A stretch of DNA of 64,000 nucleotides from Turritopsis dohrnii (taxonomy: Eukaryota > Cnidaria > Hydrozoa > Anthoathecata > Oceaniidae): positions 992,001-1,056,000 of the forward strand of contig BQMF02000021.1 in NCBI GenBank assembly GCA_027922465.2. Direction: 5' to 3'. The translations under genes were made by a program, and so were the position numbers. The notes below the pieces were generated by a model. That model had not been told where the DNA came from. It searched no databases and worked only from the letters and a program-made list of their open reading frames with translations. Below, piece after piece: positions 25,945-36,000 of this stretch. How positions within the stretch are numbered: position 1 is the stretch's first letter; each line of letters begins with the position of its first letter.

Positions 25945-26695
25945 TCGTTCTCGTACATCGAAGATTTCGATCTCATATATCAAAGCCTTACCTTCGATCT
26001 CGTACATCGAAATATTCGATCTCATACATCGAAGGATACGATCTCATATATCGAAATCTTACCTTCGATCTCGTACATCGAAGCTTTCGATCTTATACAT
26101 CGAAGCTTTTCCTTCGATCTCGTACATCGAAATATTCGATCTCATACATCGAAGGATACGATCTCATATATCGAAGTCTTACCTTCGATCTCATACATCG
26201 AAGGATACGATCTCATATATCGAAATCTTACCTTCGATCTCGTACATCGAAGCTTTCGATCTTATACATCGAAGCTTTTCCTTCGATCTCGTACATCGAA
26301 ATATTCGATCTCATACATCGAAGGATACGATCTCATATATCGAAGTCTTACCTTCGATCTTATACATCGAAAGATACGATCTCATATATCTAAATCTTAC
26401 CTTCGATCTCGTACATCGAAGCTTTCGATCTTATACATCGAAGCTTTTCCTTCGATCTCGTACATCGAAATATTCGATCTCATACATCGAAGGATACGAT
26501 CTCATATATCGAAGTCTTACCTTCGATCTTATACATCGAAAGATACGATCTCATATATCTAAATCTTACCTTCGATCTCGTACATCGAAGCTTTCGATCT
26601 TATACATCGAAGCTTTTCCTTCGATCTCATACATCGAACCATTCGATCTCGTATATCGAACAAAATCTTCAATCTCATATATCGAAATCTTCGAT
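25945..26695 (+). repeat. Palindromic minisatellite, left arm
   Basis: Over 30 units of about 19 bases of the type TTCGATCTCGTACATCGAA with 4-7 base linkers. Each unit has complementary ends TTCGAT/ATCGAA and can form its own hairpin. Units group into longer repeats of roughly 120 bases, distinguished by linkers such as ATA, GGATACG and GCTTTTCC. A long plus-strand ORF (25940-26770) results from the array and is not supported as a gene. Confidence 0.88.
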
Positions 26696-27134
26696 GTCAT
26701 TTTTGTGGTTCTACACAGCACTACATGCCTAAACATTAGACAGTCACTACAATTCGTGTCTTTTTATTGAAGACAGGGAAGGAAACAGTCATTAACAATG
26801 GACCAAAATGACAGTTTGTATATCTTACATATCTTGCTTTGGAGAGTAGCTAGAATTGTCTGAAGAAAGCATAATGATCTGGATTTGTATTCTTTATAGG
26901 AGACATTTTAATTTCTTACTACTTCAGTAAAAACTACAACTATGATGAAATAGCTGCTTGCCTTCTGGCACATCATGAAATAAAAATAAGGTATAGGAAC
27001 CACATTTTTCTGCATTGGAATTTTGTGATAACTAAACATAAATGGGTTTGTAGAGTTTCATCTTGCTTGTTTACCACCAGGATAACAGTTCACTGAATTT
27101 GATGAAAGCATTTCGCTTAGTCTGCATTTTCTGT

Positions 27135-27585
27135 TCTATGTACGAGATCGAAGGCTTCAATGTGCGAGATCGAAGGCTTCAATGTATGTGATCAAAGGTA
27201 AGACTTCGATATACAAGATCGAATGATTCGATGTATGAGATCGAATATAAGCCTTCGATATACAAGATCGAATGCTTCCATGTACTAAATCGAATGTTTT
27301 GACGTGTGAGATCAAATGTATGGTTCCGATTAGAAAAACGAATGCTTCAATAATGTATGAGATCAAATGTTTCGATGTACGAGATCGAAGGTAAGACTTC
27401 GATATATGAGATCGTATCCTTCGATGTATGAGATCGAATATTTCGATGTACGAGATCGAAGGAAAAGCTTCGATGTATAAGATCGAAAGCTTCGATGTAC
27501 GAGATCGAAGGTAAGATTTCGATATATGAGATCGTATCTTTCGATGTATGAGATCGAATATTTCGATGTATGAGATCGAAACATT
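27135..27585 (-). repeat. Palindromic minisatellite, right arm (inverted)
   Basis: The same units as in the left arm but reverse complemented. The outer half (27360-27585) is close to a mirror of the left arm's outer half; the inner half (27135-27350) is degenerate. This arm is about 300 bases shorter than the left. Confidence 0.85.
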
Positions 27586-27633
27586 TGTGGAAAAATATTA
27601 CTACAATGTCCCTAATGGGCTTCCGTATCTTTC

Positions 27634-28572
27634 AGACCATTTTAAGTTGCGTGAATGTGCAAAATGATTAAAATCATCGGAAACTGGAAATTTCGATTCC
27701 AAAAAATTGGGAGTGGCAACAACGAAACACACGAACTGAATTGGGTTATGACAATTCATGATGACAGTGTTAAGGAAAATTGACATTCAAAACAGAATGT
27801 TCTCTGGAGTCCTATCCCACAAATAAGAACAGTATATCTATCCAAGCTGAATGTATTATTGTGAAAATATTATCAAGGAAATCTATTAATAATTTGGAAA
27901 TTGTTCGGCCTCGGGACTTTTCGAAAAAGTTCTGTTTGCCTTTATTTATAGTCTATTCATGTATCAAAAGACATTTCATAAGTTCTTAGGCTTACAACAA
28001 GTGTTGATGTGGAAGTTTCTTAAGACTCTGTAGGGAAGTTTTCAGCAAGTTTATAGGAAATAAAGCTTCGTGTAAGCAAAAGACGATTTTTACAACAAGC
28101 ATTAATTCTCTCAACAAATATGGACAAAACGTTTGACTCGTACTTATGTGATCAAATCTGTGTGGCATAAAAGTACGCCCACTGCTACCATTTTGCGTCG
28201 TTCACCTCTTGTTTCAACTTATTTTATTTGCTTTATTTACATTAATCATTGTTTATTTTAAAAAAAACACGATAGAAATCCGTTTTTCGTCATGTTTATT
28301 TCCAGGAGATGTTTTTAGACTGAGAAGGTTTTGCTTTCCTGGAAACACTGTCTTCTGTAAAACGATTCAAGCTTAAAATAAATTGTTAACCAACTACTTG
28401 ATAACTTATATCAGCGATAAGATGAAATATAAGATTTTAATTAATGAATGACAAAGCATGCTTGAATAAATACTTTTGGGAATTTTAGTCAAAATAAACC
28501 TATTTTTTTTATTTTATAAATTTTTCTAAAGATTGATACAGAAAAACGATCTCACACCTCCATAATGATCCA
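27634..28572. other. Gene-free flank
   Basis: AT-rich sequence with no recognisable gene or repeat structure. Confidence 0.4.
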
Positions 28573-29963
28573 ATGGATTCAAGTGCTTATCACTTTATGA
28601 AAGTTTCTAGTAAGTCAACGTTTCTCTGCAATATCAGGACCTTTTCGCTGCTATCGACCTCATATACAAGCAAATTGCCTTGGATAGGAAATTGGGGACC
28701 CACAGCCCATTTTCAAGATGTCTTTTTTGTTGATATCAAAAAGTCAAAAAGTTATACATGTACTTACCGCTGGTGTTGATTTTGTTGAATGGCTTGCCAT
28801 TTTTGATACGGAGAATACAACCAGAGACCTAAAAGTATGTATACACTAGAATGGGTGAACACGGCGAAGGTACACATAGACGTGTGCCATAGAAGGGAAA
28901 GATTTACAACTCGCTCGTTTTGCCTTTTAATTCTATCCTAAAAATCGAGCGTAGCGGTATTTTCTTAATACAAAGGCATCTCACAATTCATTGGCTGTAG
29001 AGTCTTATAAGCTGCTTTATACGATTCGTTAGATTCTGTAACACGTGAAAAAATAAGAACTTGGAAGAATGGCGGACTTCTTATTAACAATTAAAGTTAA
29101 TATGATAATAACAGTAAAAGTTCCAAATGACTATCGAAAAATTTCTATGAATTGCAACGAGTTTTCATAGGCTATAGCTTTTATAAAAAATCTCATCTTA
29201 GAAACATCCGCGATTATATCCTGATAGATTACACGACGAAGAATATCTTGTCTTCCATTTCTGAAAGTTTCGAAGCCCAGAAGTAATCAATAGCTATTGA
29301 TAACTTGAGATGCGTATCTTATTGGTTATCAAGATCTCAAACACCAATAAAAACACGTAAACTTAATTAAGGCTTTCAACATTACCTTTCCAAAGCTTCC
29401 ACTGGTTCAGACCTGACGTTTATGACAATTACGACGATAAAAAGAAAAAATAATCGTCGCAATCGCCAATCGCCAGGTGTGAACACTCTCAAGTATTTCA
29501 TGAGAAGTTAGTAATCAATCGGGCGTTTACGACGATTTTGACGATTACAAAAGTGTTGACATTAGATGATTACGACGGTTACGATAATTACACTGAATTT
29601 TAATCGTCGTAATCGTCGTAATTGCACCTATAGATGTTGTTTCCATTTCTCTTTTTATGTGTCCATGAGATACATGAAAACGTTCAGAAGAGATTGAATT
29701 GGATCATTTACAAGTTATCTTAAAACTTTTCTAGAGGTCAAACACCTTCTAACAGCTACTCTACTCTTTACATTGTAGATTCCTGCTGATATCCACCACG
29801 AAGTTCTCCTCAAACTTTTAGAAGAAGATCCAGAAACAGTTGATTATGTTTTACGTAGGAAATCCATCAGGACAAGTCTTGTAGAGTATGTCTTCATCCA
29901 TTTTAAATTATTAAGCAAAAAGTTAACTCAAAGTCGTCGTTTCAGTTTTTTTCAAAATCAGTA
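28573..29963 (+). other. Coding-like fragments of an unidentified gene
   Basis: Two blocks look like exons. One, about 28640-28834, contains in two different frames the segments DLFAAIDLIYKQ and AGVDFVEWLAIFDTEN and ends at a good donor (AAAA/GTATGT). The second begins after TTGTAG at 29779 with IPADIHHEVLLKLLEED and VLRRKS. The phases between the donor at 28834 and the acceptor at 29779 agree. The frame change inside the first block implies a relic or an unseen small intron. I do not recognise the family. Confidence 0.28.
29395..29640. repeat. Repeat rich in CGACGATTACGA-type words
   Basis: The words AATCGTCG, TTACGACG and CGATTACGA recur in both orientations, bounded by GGTTCAGACCTG at the left. 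A related fragment (ATCGTAATCGCCAGGTCTGAACC) lies at about 38055-38080, so this is a dispersed family, probably an inverted-repeat element. Confidence 0.5.
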
Positions 29964-30527
29964 AAATTCAAAATTCAAAATTCAAAACATTAAAAAACAA
30001 AACAGAACTTACTTTTACTTATTAAGATCTCATTTTGATTTATCTTTACTTCAAGATGAAACGTTGTGTTGTTAATTCACCAAGTTTCGAGAAAAAATAC
30101 AAAACCCGACGCATAGTTTGACTAAGGTTAAGGCTACGTTCTCACGAGGCTGGATCTGGAACATCAAGAACGTGCTTGGTAACAAACGAGATATCATAGC
30201 CACCATTTTCATGTCCTTTGATAGTTGTTTTACACAGTCATAATAATTCAATACGTTTCTTCTACGATGATGAAAGTAAACTTTTGGGGTAAACAGGAGT
30301 TAACCAAAACACGAGATTATGAAAACAAAACAAGAGATTATGCTATGACAAAATAAATCGACATTCTTCGAGATGTATGTAAACATCACCACTCTGATTA
30401 CATCGAACTCCTTTTGTTTGTTCCTGATGTATAGCTTGTTTACCTATACAACAACCTCGATCATTCAAAACTCGAGGCAGAAGACTTATTAGCAATCATC
30501 GAGTGTAGCTGAGGTCAGCAAACGATA
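29964..30527. other. Gene-free stretch
   Basis: No gene seen. AT-rich, with low-complexity AAAATTCAAAATTC near 29965-29990. Confidence 0.4.
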
Positions 30528-30989
30528 ACAATAGAGGTTTTTACGATTTCCGAATTTACCCGAAATGCATCACGATCCGCCATCTTGGTAGACCTTGGTA
30601 GTAAAGTAAACAGCTATCAACTGCGTACTGTGCGTGATTATAGTTTTTAAAACTCCTATAAATATGCCTACATTATGCTGTATCGTTGGCTGTAGCAATA
30701 AACAAAGTAAAGAAGGTGATCTTAGTTTTTACCGCATACCAAAAGTTATTTTGAACCAAGGAGAGCAGATGAAATCCATCACCGAAAGAAGAAGAAATTG
30801 TTGGGTGTTAGCTATAAATCGTGGTGACATCTCATACAAGAAAAGTGATAGTTGGCGTGTTTGTGGTGTGCATTTTAAACGCCAGTGTTTGTTTTTATCA
30901 ACGAAGCGGTAGGTCTACCAACATGGCGGATTTCCAAAATTTTTTGAAATCGCAATGCATTGTGGTACAAATCGTAAAAACCTCTATTG
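30528..30989. mobile_element. 462-bp inverted-repeat element containing only a THAP ORF
   Basis: The ends are inverted: CAATAGAGGTTTTTACGATT at the left and its complement at the right. Homology continues for about 75-85 bases per arm, including ATGCAT, CCGCCAT and TTGGTAGACCT. The outside octamers AACGATAA and AGCAATAA agree at six of eight positions, a possible eroded 8-bp duplication as made by P elements. This is an internally deleted derivative of a THAP-type transposon (P-like or similar; inference). Confidence 0.7.
30664..30912 (+). CDS. THAP-domain-only protein (82 residues)
   Basis: From the second Met of a slightly longer ORF, the sequence starts MPTLCCIVGCSNKQ, continues LSFYRIPKV, RRRNCWVLAINRGD, and ends with WRVCGVHF. 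This gives the C2CH zinc ligands (C-x4-C near the start, C-x2-H in VCGVHF) and the conserved proline and tryptophan of a THAP DNA-binding domain. The usual AVPTIF/proline box that closes the domain is missing, because the ORF runs into the right terminal repeat and stops at 30910-30912. There is no catalytic part. It might act as a DNA-binding competitor of full-length transposase, or simply be a remnant. Confidence 0.72.
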   Translation: MPTLCCIVGCSNKQSKEGDLSFYRIPKVILNQGEQMKSITERRRNCWVLAINRGDISYKKSDSWRVCGVHFKRQCLFLSTKR

Positions 30990-32414
30990 AGCAATAAAAC
31001 TTTTAAGGTGAAAAGAAATCTATACTACCTGTACCAATGATCGTCGTCTTGATAACATACAGTAAATAACATGGTAAAAATCGTGGCTTGGGTTAACGAG
31101 GATGTAGCTACGTCACGCCTCGCTATGTCAATCACTAAGATGTTGCAATCAAAGGATCGTTAAAAAATTACTGTGACGGAGAGCATTTTTAGTGAAAATG
31201 TGTGTAGATTTCTATAGATTTGCACTCCTTCGTAGATATTTTTTAATAAATGTACCGGCTGGGTTAAGCACCAAACCTCGGTTTGTAATGGATAGTTTAT
31301 CGTCAATGAAGGAGTTCCAATACATACAGTATAGCTATGGCTTGAAAAGACGGGCATATTTACGGACGTAAAATCTGGTGATCCTATTATTGTGAGTGGA
31401 AGATACATAATACAACCTTCACATAGAGGACTGTATATTCAACTAAAACCAAATTGCAAATCGTTTGTCTTGTTCCAGTTCGTTTTCACATAACAACAAC
31501 CCTAAAATTCCTATTTCTAATATGTTCTACAACAGTGCTTTTATATTGTACTGCAGATATCCCAGCCCGCGCATTTGTTAAAAAACCTCTGCGAAGGAGT
31601 GCCTTTCTATAGAAATATGCACACAATTTTGATAAAAATCCTCTCCGTCGCAGTGTCTTTTTGAAGATTTTGCCCACTGGGATCCTCGGCAATCCGTGTA
31701 CTGCAACCTACTTTTCACCAAACGTTATCGTTCAAACCTAAGTAGCGATTATGTAAACCATGGCTTCATCTTCTATGAACGCATAGAAGTCATGGAAATT
31801 AGGGAGGCGCTTATTAGAGAGAGGCGTTAATTAGGGAGTGGCGCTTATAAAAAAATTGGCTGCAAGCTGTGAATGAGGCATTGCTTTTTATCATAAAAGA
31901 ATAAAAACAATTGTATTTTTCATGGCAAGGAAATAAGATTTACATCACAAAAATGTAGACTTCCGATTCTATTACAGAATTTTTGCTTTTTTGTTTAATT
32001 ACCACCCGGGCGCTTATTAATTTCTGAGTTAATGTTAAGTCACTCTAATAAGCGCCTGGGCGCTTATGGAGAAGGGCGCTTATAAAAATAATTTTGACTT
32101 GAGAGGGTGCTTATTAGAGAGGATGTGGTATACGACATCACGTTTTTATTTGCAATGTTTGTTATGTACTCTTTGAATCCACATAAAAAGGGTTTCCCTC
32201 ATATGGCTGTTCGTACAGCATTATATCAGGATGTAAACTAAAAATAAATCTTCAGCCTCGCTTTTAATAGTGAACTTTCAACTTCAGCTCTAACAAAACA
32301 TTCACATTGTTATCAACAAAAACAAAACGTCCGTGACATATCGATATCGCTGATTTTTCTTTTATTTCTTGTGTTCATTCAAAAGTTTTTACAAAACCGT
32401 TTAGGAAAACATTG
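30990..32414. repeat. Gene-free region with GCGCTTATTAGAG repeats
   Basis: Between about 31806 and 32125 the word GCGCTTAT, often followed by TAGAG, or its complement, occurs at least seven times in both orientations, and single copies occur at about 6255-6290. It marks a dispersed element family with inverted ends. At 31575-31690 a fragment related to 3083-3160 is present. Small ORFs here show no domains. Confidence 0.5.
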
Positions 32415-32665
32415 AGCTAAAACGATTTATCTCCTTCATTTTACGTTTTATCTCTTGAATCATCTTAAAAGCTAGGAGACAAAGCAAAGATCTTCCACTG
32501 CCCAACTGCACGACTTCACTGAAAACTAGCCTCTATTCTCATCTACCATGGCTAGGCCTAATTTCAATACTGAACTGCGGCTATAAAAGTGAACGGAGAT
32601 GAAGGAAGAGGAGGAGAAGGAAAATGCTCGTTTTAACATATATTTTGCCGTGTGGGGAAATGTAT
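32415..32665 (-). repeat. Dispersed repeat with polypyrimidine tract, copy 2
   Basis: Reverse-orientation copy of the repeat at 13021-13280, with motifs CTTCCACTGCCC, CTAGCCTCTATTCTC, GCTATAAAAGTGAA and GGAGAAGGAAAATGC in matching order. Confidence 0.7.
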
Positions 32666-32884
32666 AAAAATACTTATAACTTTTTGTTAAATCTTTTTTT
32701 TTCAGTTTTATTCTTCAGGAAAAATTAGAAAAATCAAAGTTACGTTGCCTTTAATTTGCACAAGATTAGCATTTATTAAGGCCCTCAACACCCCACCCTC
32801 CCCCTCTCGATTAATGCAAAAATTTGATAAGCTCCCAGGGTGCTTGTTCGGATAATTACGGTATGTCACTTCTTGTTTGTAGAG

Positions 32885-33007
32885 TATAACGTCTTACTTT
32901 TCTTGTTTTTAAATCTCTTCTGTATTTTTAAGAAAAACGTGTTTACAAGTCATATGTTAGGTAAAATGCAGAACGATCAAAAACGCAGAACATGATATAA
33001 CACTACA
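32885..33007 (-). repeat. 3' LTR of the Gypsy element
   Basis: 123 bases, unusually short for a Gypsy LTR. On the minus strand it begins TGTAGTGTTATATCATG and ends GACGTTATA. It differs from the other LTR near 32978 (ATCAAAAACGC against ATCAGAACGC). Confidence 0.9.
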
Positions 33008-33022
33008 CCATCCCCTTCTTTC
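33008..33022 (-). promoter_or_regulatory. Polypurine tract
   Basis: Minus strand GAAAGAAGGGGATGG lies directly against the 3' LTR, where the plus-strand primer is expected. It overlaps the gag-pol stop codon at 33021-33023. Confidence 0.8.
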
Positions 33023-36000
33023 AACTACCAGTCCTATTTCTCAAGGGGTAAACTTTCTGTTGATTCAAATCGAGAGTCTCACGTGGCATTTGTACTGCTG
33101 GTGGTTGCCTGGGATTGTCATTAGTAAATTTCTTAAGTGCATTAGTATTTCGAGCATAAGTACTTCCGTCTTGACCTTGAATATGTACCATTGATCCTTT
33201 CTTTGATGTGACTTGATATTTCTCAGGTTTGTATTTTGGTGACAACTGATTTCTCTTCCGTTGCTTCATAAGTACAGTATCACCTACTGAGATGTTGCTT
33301 TCTGCTGCATTATAACGATTATCAAAGTATTGTTTGGTTTTTGTTTGTTTTTCTAAGTCATTTTGTTCGGCTTGACGGTGAAATCTGTATGGTACAGGTT
33401 TGGTAAACTGCGGAAGACCAAGTTTAATATCGCGATTGAAGAATAGTAGAGATGGGCTGAAACCTGTCGTTGCATGTGGAGAGTTTCTGTAACTTAACAA
33501 TAATCGGTCCAGCTCCCTTTTCCATGACTTTCCTTCGATTTTCGCTGCTTTTAACGTTTTCCCAATCACCTTCATGAAACGTTCGCATTTTGCGTTAGCT
33601 TGAGGGTATTCCGGTGTGATTCTGCGGTGATAAATTCCTTTTGACTTCAAATAATCTCTGAAAGCAAGTGAGTCGAAAGGTGGACCATTATCCGACTTTA
33701 ACTGGTCTGGATAACCGAAGAGGTGAAATGCATCATTAAGTTTATCTATCACCACATCGGCGGTTGTTGATTTCATTATATATATTAATGGGAACCGACT
33801 ATATTCATCAATGATAACGAACAGTTTTTCCCCCGTTGGAAGCGGTCCATGAAAGTCTGTCGAAATCTCTGACCAGGGTGCGATTGGCATAGGTGAAGGT
33901 TTTAATGGTTCATGACGTTGAGGGCTGTCCATTATTGCTTGACAGGCGAAACAAGATCCAATTATTTTCTGTATGTCCTTGTTTATGTTTGGCCAGTATA
34001 CTTTTTCTCGCAGTAGAGCCTTACATTTATTGATACCTAAATGTCCTAGATGAGCAATCTCTATGGCCCTCGCGTGGAGGCTGGTTGGAAGGATTATTTG
34101 GTTGCACTTTAGTAGGATACCATCGTTTTCAGATAGTTCATGCTTGAATTGTCGAAATGGTATGGTATTAGGGTTGCTCCAATCTTTCGTTCTGACAGCC
34201 TCAATTACCGACTGAATGAGGATATCCTCTTTGGAAGCGTTGCGAACCTCTTCTAGAGTCATGGAAGTCAATAATGCATTGTTTGTAATAAAGTTAATAT
34301 ATTCATCGGATTCAGTAGGTGTTTCCCTTTCTACTAACATTCGTGATAGACAATCAGCTATATTCTCGCGTCCTGGTTTGTGGACAATATCGAAATCATA
34401 GTTTTGTAGTGTTAGATTCCATCGTTCTATTCTGGCACTGGAACGTTTATTAACATTGCTTATCAGCGATTCTAAGGACTTGTGATCGACGATGGCGGTG
34501 AATTTTCTCCCAAAGAGGTAATTGTGGAACTTCGTAACGGCAAATATAAGTGCTAAACATTCTCTTTCAGTTGTGGCGAATGCGACAGGTTTCTGAATAC
34601 CACGTTCCTCTTGCAGTAATACGGCTCCCAGTCCATGATCTGAGGCATGGGAAATAACAGTACATGGTTTGTTAACATCGAAGAACGTCAGTGAAAGATT
34701 TTTTGTCAGCACTTCCTTTAGTTCATTAAATGCTCTTTCGTGTATTTTCAGCCATTTAAAATGAGCGTTTTTCTTCAGTAGTTGTCGCAGTGGTCCAGTC
34801 AATGTGGAGAAGTCTGGTACAAAACGACTACTGAAAGTTGCAAGGCCCAAGAATGATTTTAGCTCGTTTACATTTTTTGGTGAACGGGCTTTGTGCAAGG
34901 CTTCGATTTTTGACGGATCTTTAGAGACGCCATGACGACCTACTACCACACCGAAGAATGCAATCTGTGGTTTAAGAAAATCGCATTTTTCTAAGTTGAA
35001 TCTCAGACCAAGTGAGAGTGCACGCTCGAACAATGCCGTTAATCTTTCTATATGCTCCTCAATTGTATTGCTGTAAATGATAGTATCATCACTAATGTTT
35101 TTAACTCCAGGTAAGTCTGTAAAACTTTGCTCCATTATTCTTTGAAAATCCTCGCTGGCCGACGTAAGTCCAAATATCATTCTTTTGTATCTGTACATTC
35201 CTTTCTCTGTGATAAACGTTGTCAGCTCCCGTGACTTTTCGTCTAACAATATTTGACAATAAGCACTTCGTAAATCAATCTTAGAAAAGTATTTAGCACC
35301 ACTGAGATCATCGGTTATCGATTCTAGCGTAGGTATTGGATACGTGGTTCTTTGTATTGCCTTGTTTGGTGCACGAGCATCTAGGCAAACACGAAGTTTG
35401 CCTTTCTTGTTGGGTGATACGACAAGATTAGAGATCCATCTGGACGGCTGGTTAACCGGCTCTATGAAATCTTTCTCAATTAAATTATCGATTTCGCTGT
35501 TTATTATATCTCTTATGCTCAAGGGATAACGCCGAAGTCGCTGTGCTACTGGAGGGATAGATTCATTTATATGAAGCTTATGCTCGTAGTCCTTTAAAAG
35601 ACCATCACCATCGAAAACCTCCTTATATTTCTCCAACAGGTTTTTCAGCTTTATATCTGGGTTCTCACTTTTCTTAGAAAAGTTAATGCCCCTATGATCC
35701 ACTATGAAAACCTGTTTAACTGGTTTTACTTCATCATGAATTTCAATGAAGCCCAACGATAAACAAGCGTCTTTTGAAAGAATGTTTTGAAAAGGATTGT
35801 TCGGCATAACGTAAATAGTTTCAGCAAAAAACCTTCCTTTTCTTTCTAATAATATAGATATTTTTCCAATAGGCTTTATTGATTTATCATTTCCAAATGT
35901 ACGAATGAGAGTTTTTGTTTTTTGAAGATTAATAGGTTTTGATTTTTGTATCCGGTCGAAAGTAATTTTATTGATGCATGAGCAGCTGGCACCTGTATCA

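Larger units (their letters stand above)
25897..27627. mobile_element. Foldback element, 1.73 kb, 6-bp target duplication
   Basis: The ends are perfect inverted repeats beginning TACGGAAGCCCATTAGGGAC and extending more than 35 bases (through CAATATTTTTCCA, with small differences). TCTTTC is present directly outside both ends (25891-25896 and 27628-27633). Each arm carries a minisatellite of TTCGAT..ATCGAA units, in opposite orientation in the two arms (about 25945-26695 and 27135-27585), around a non-repetitive centre of about 430 bases. There is no transposase, so it is non-autonomous. Superfamily unknown. Confidence 0.88.

Noticed and set aside
25940..26770. 276-residue plus-strand ORF rich in SYIE/FDLIHR
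   Set aside because: It is the translation of the palindromic minisatellite; unit length and base bias keep the frame open, and there is no domain.
21140..27585. CRISPR-like arrays
   Set aside because: Repeats are contiguous or have short non-unique linkers, there are no cas genes, and the surroundings are an intron-containing animal genome.
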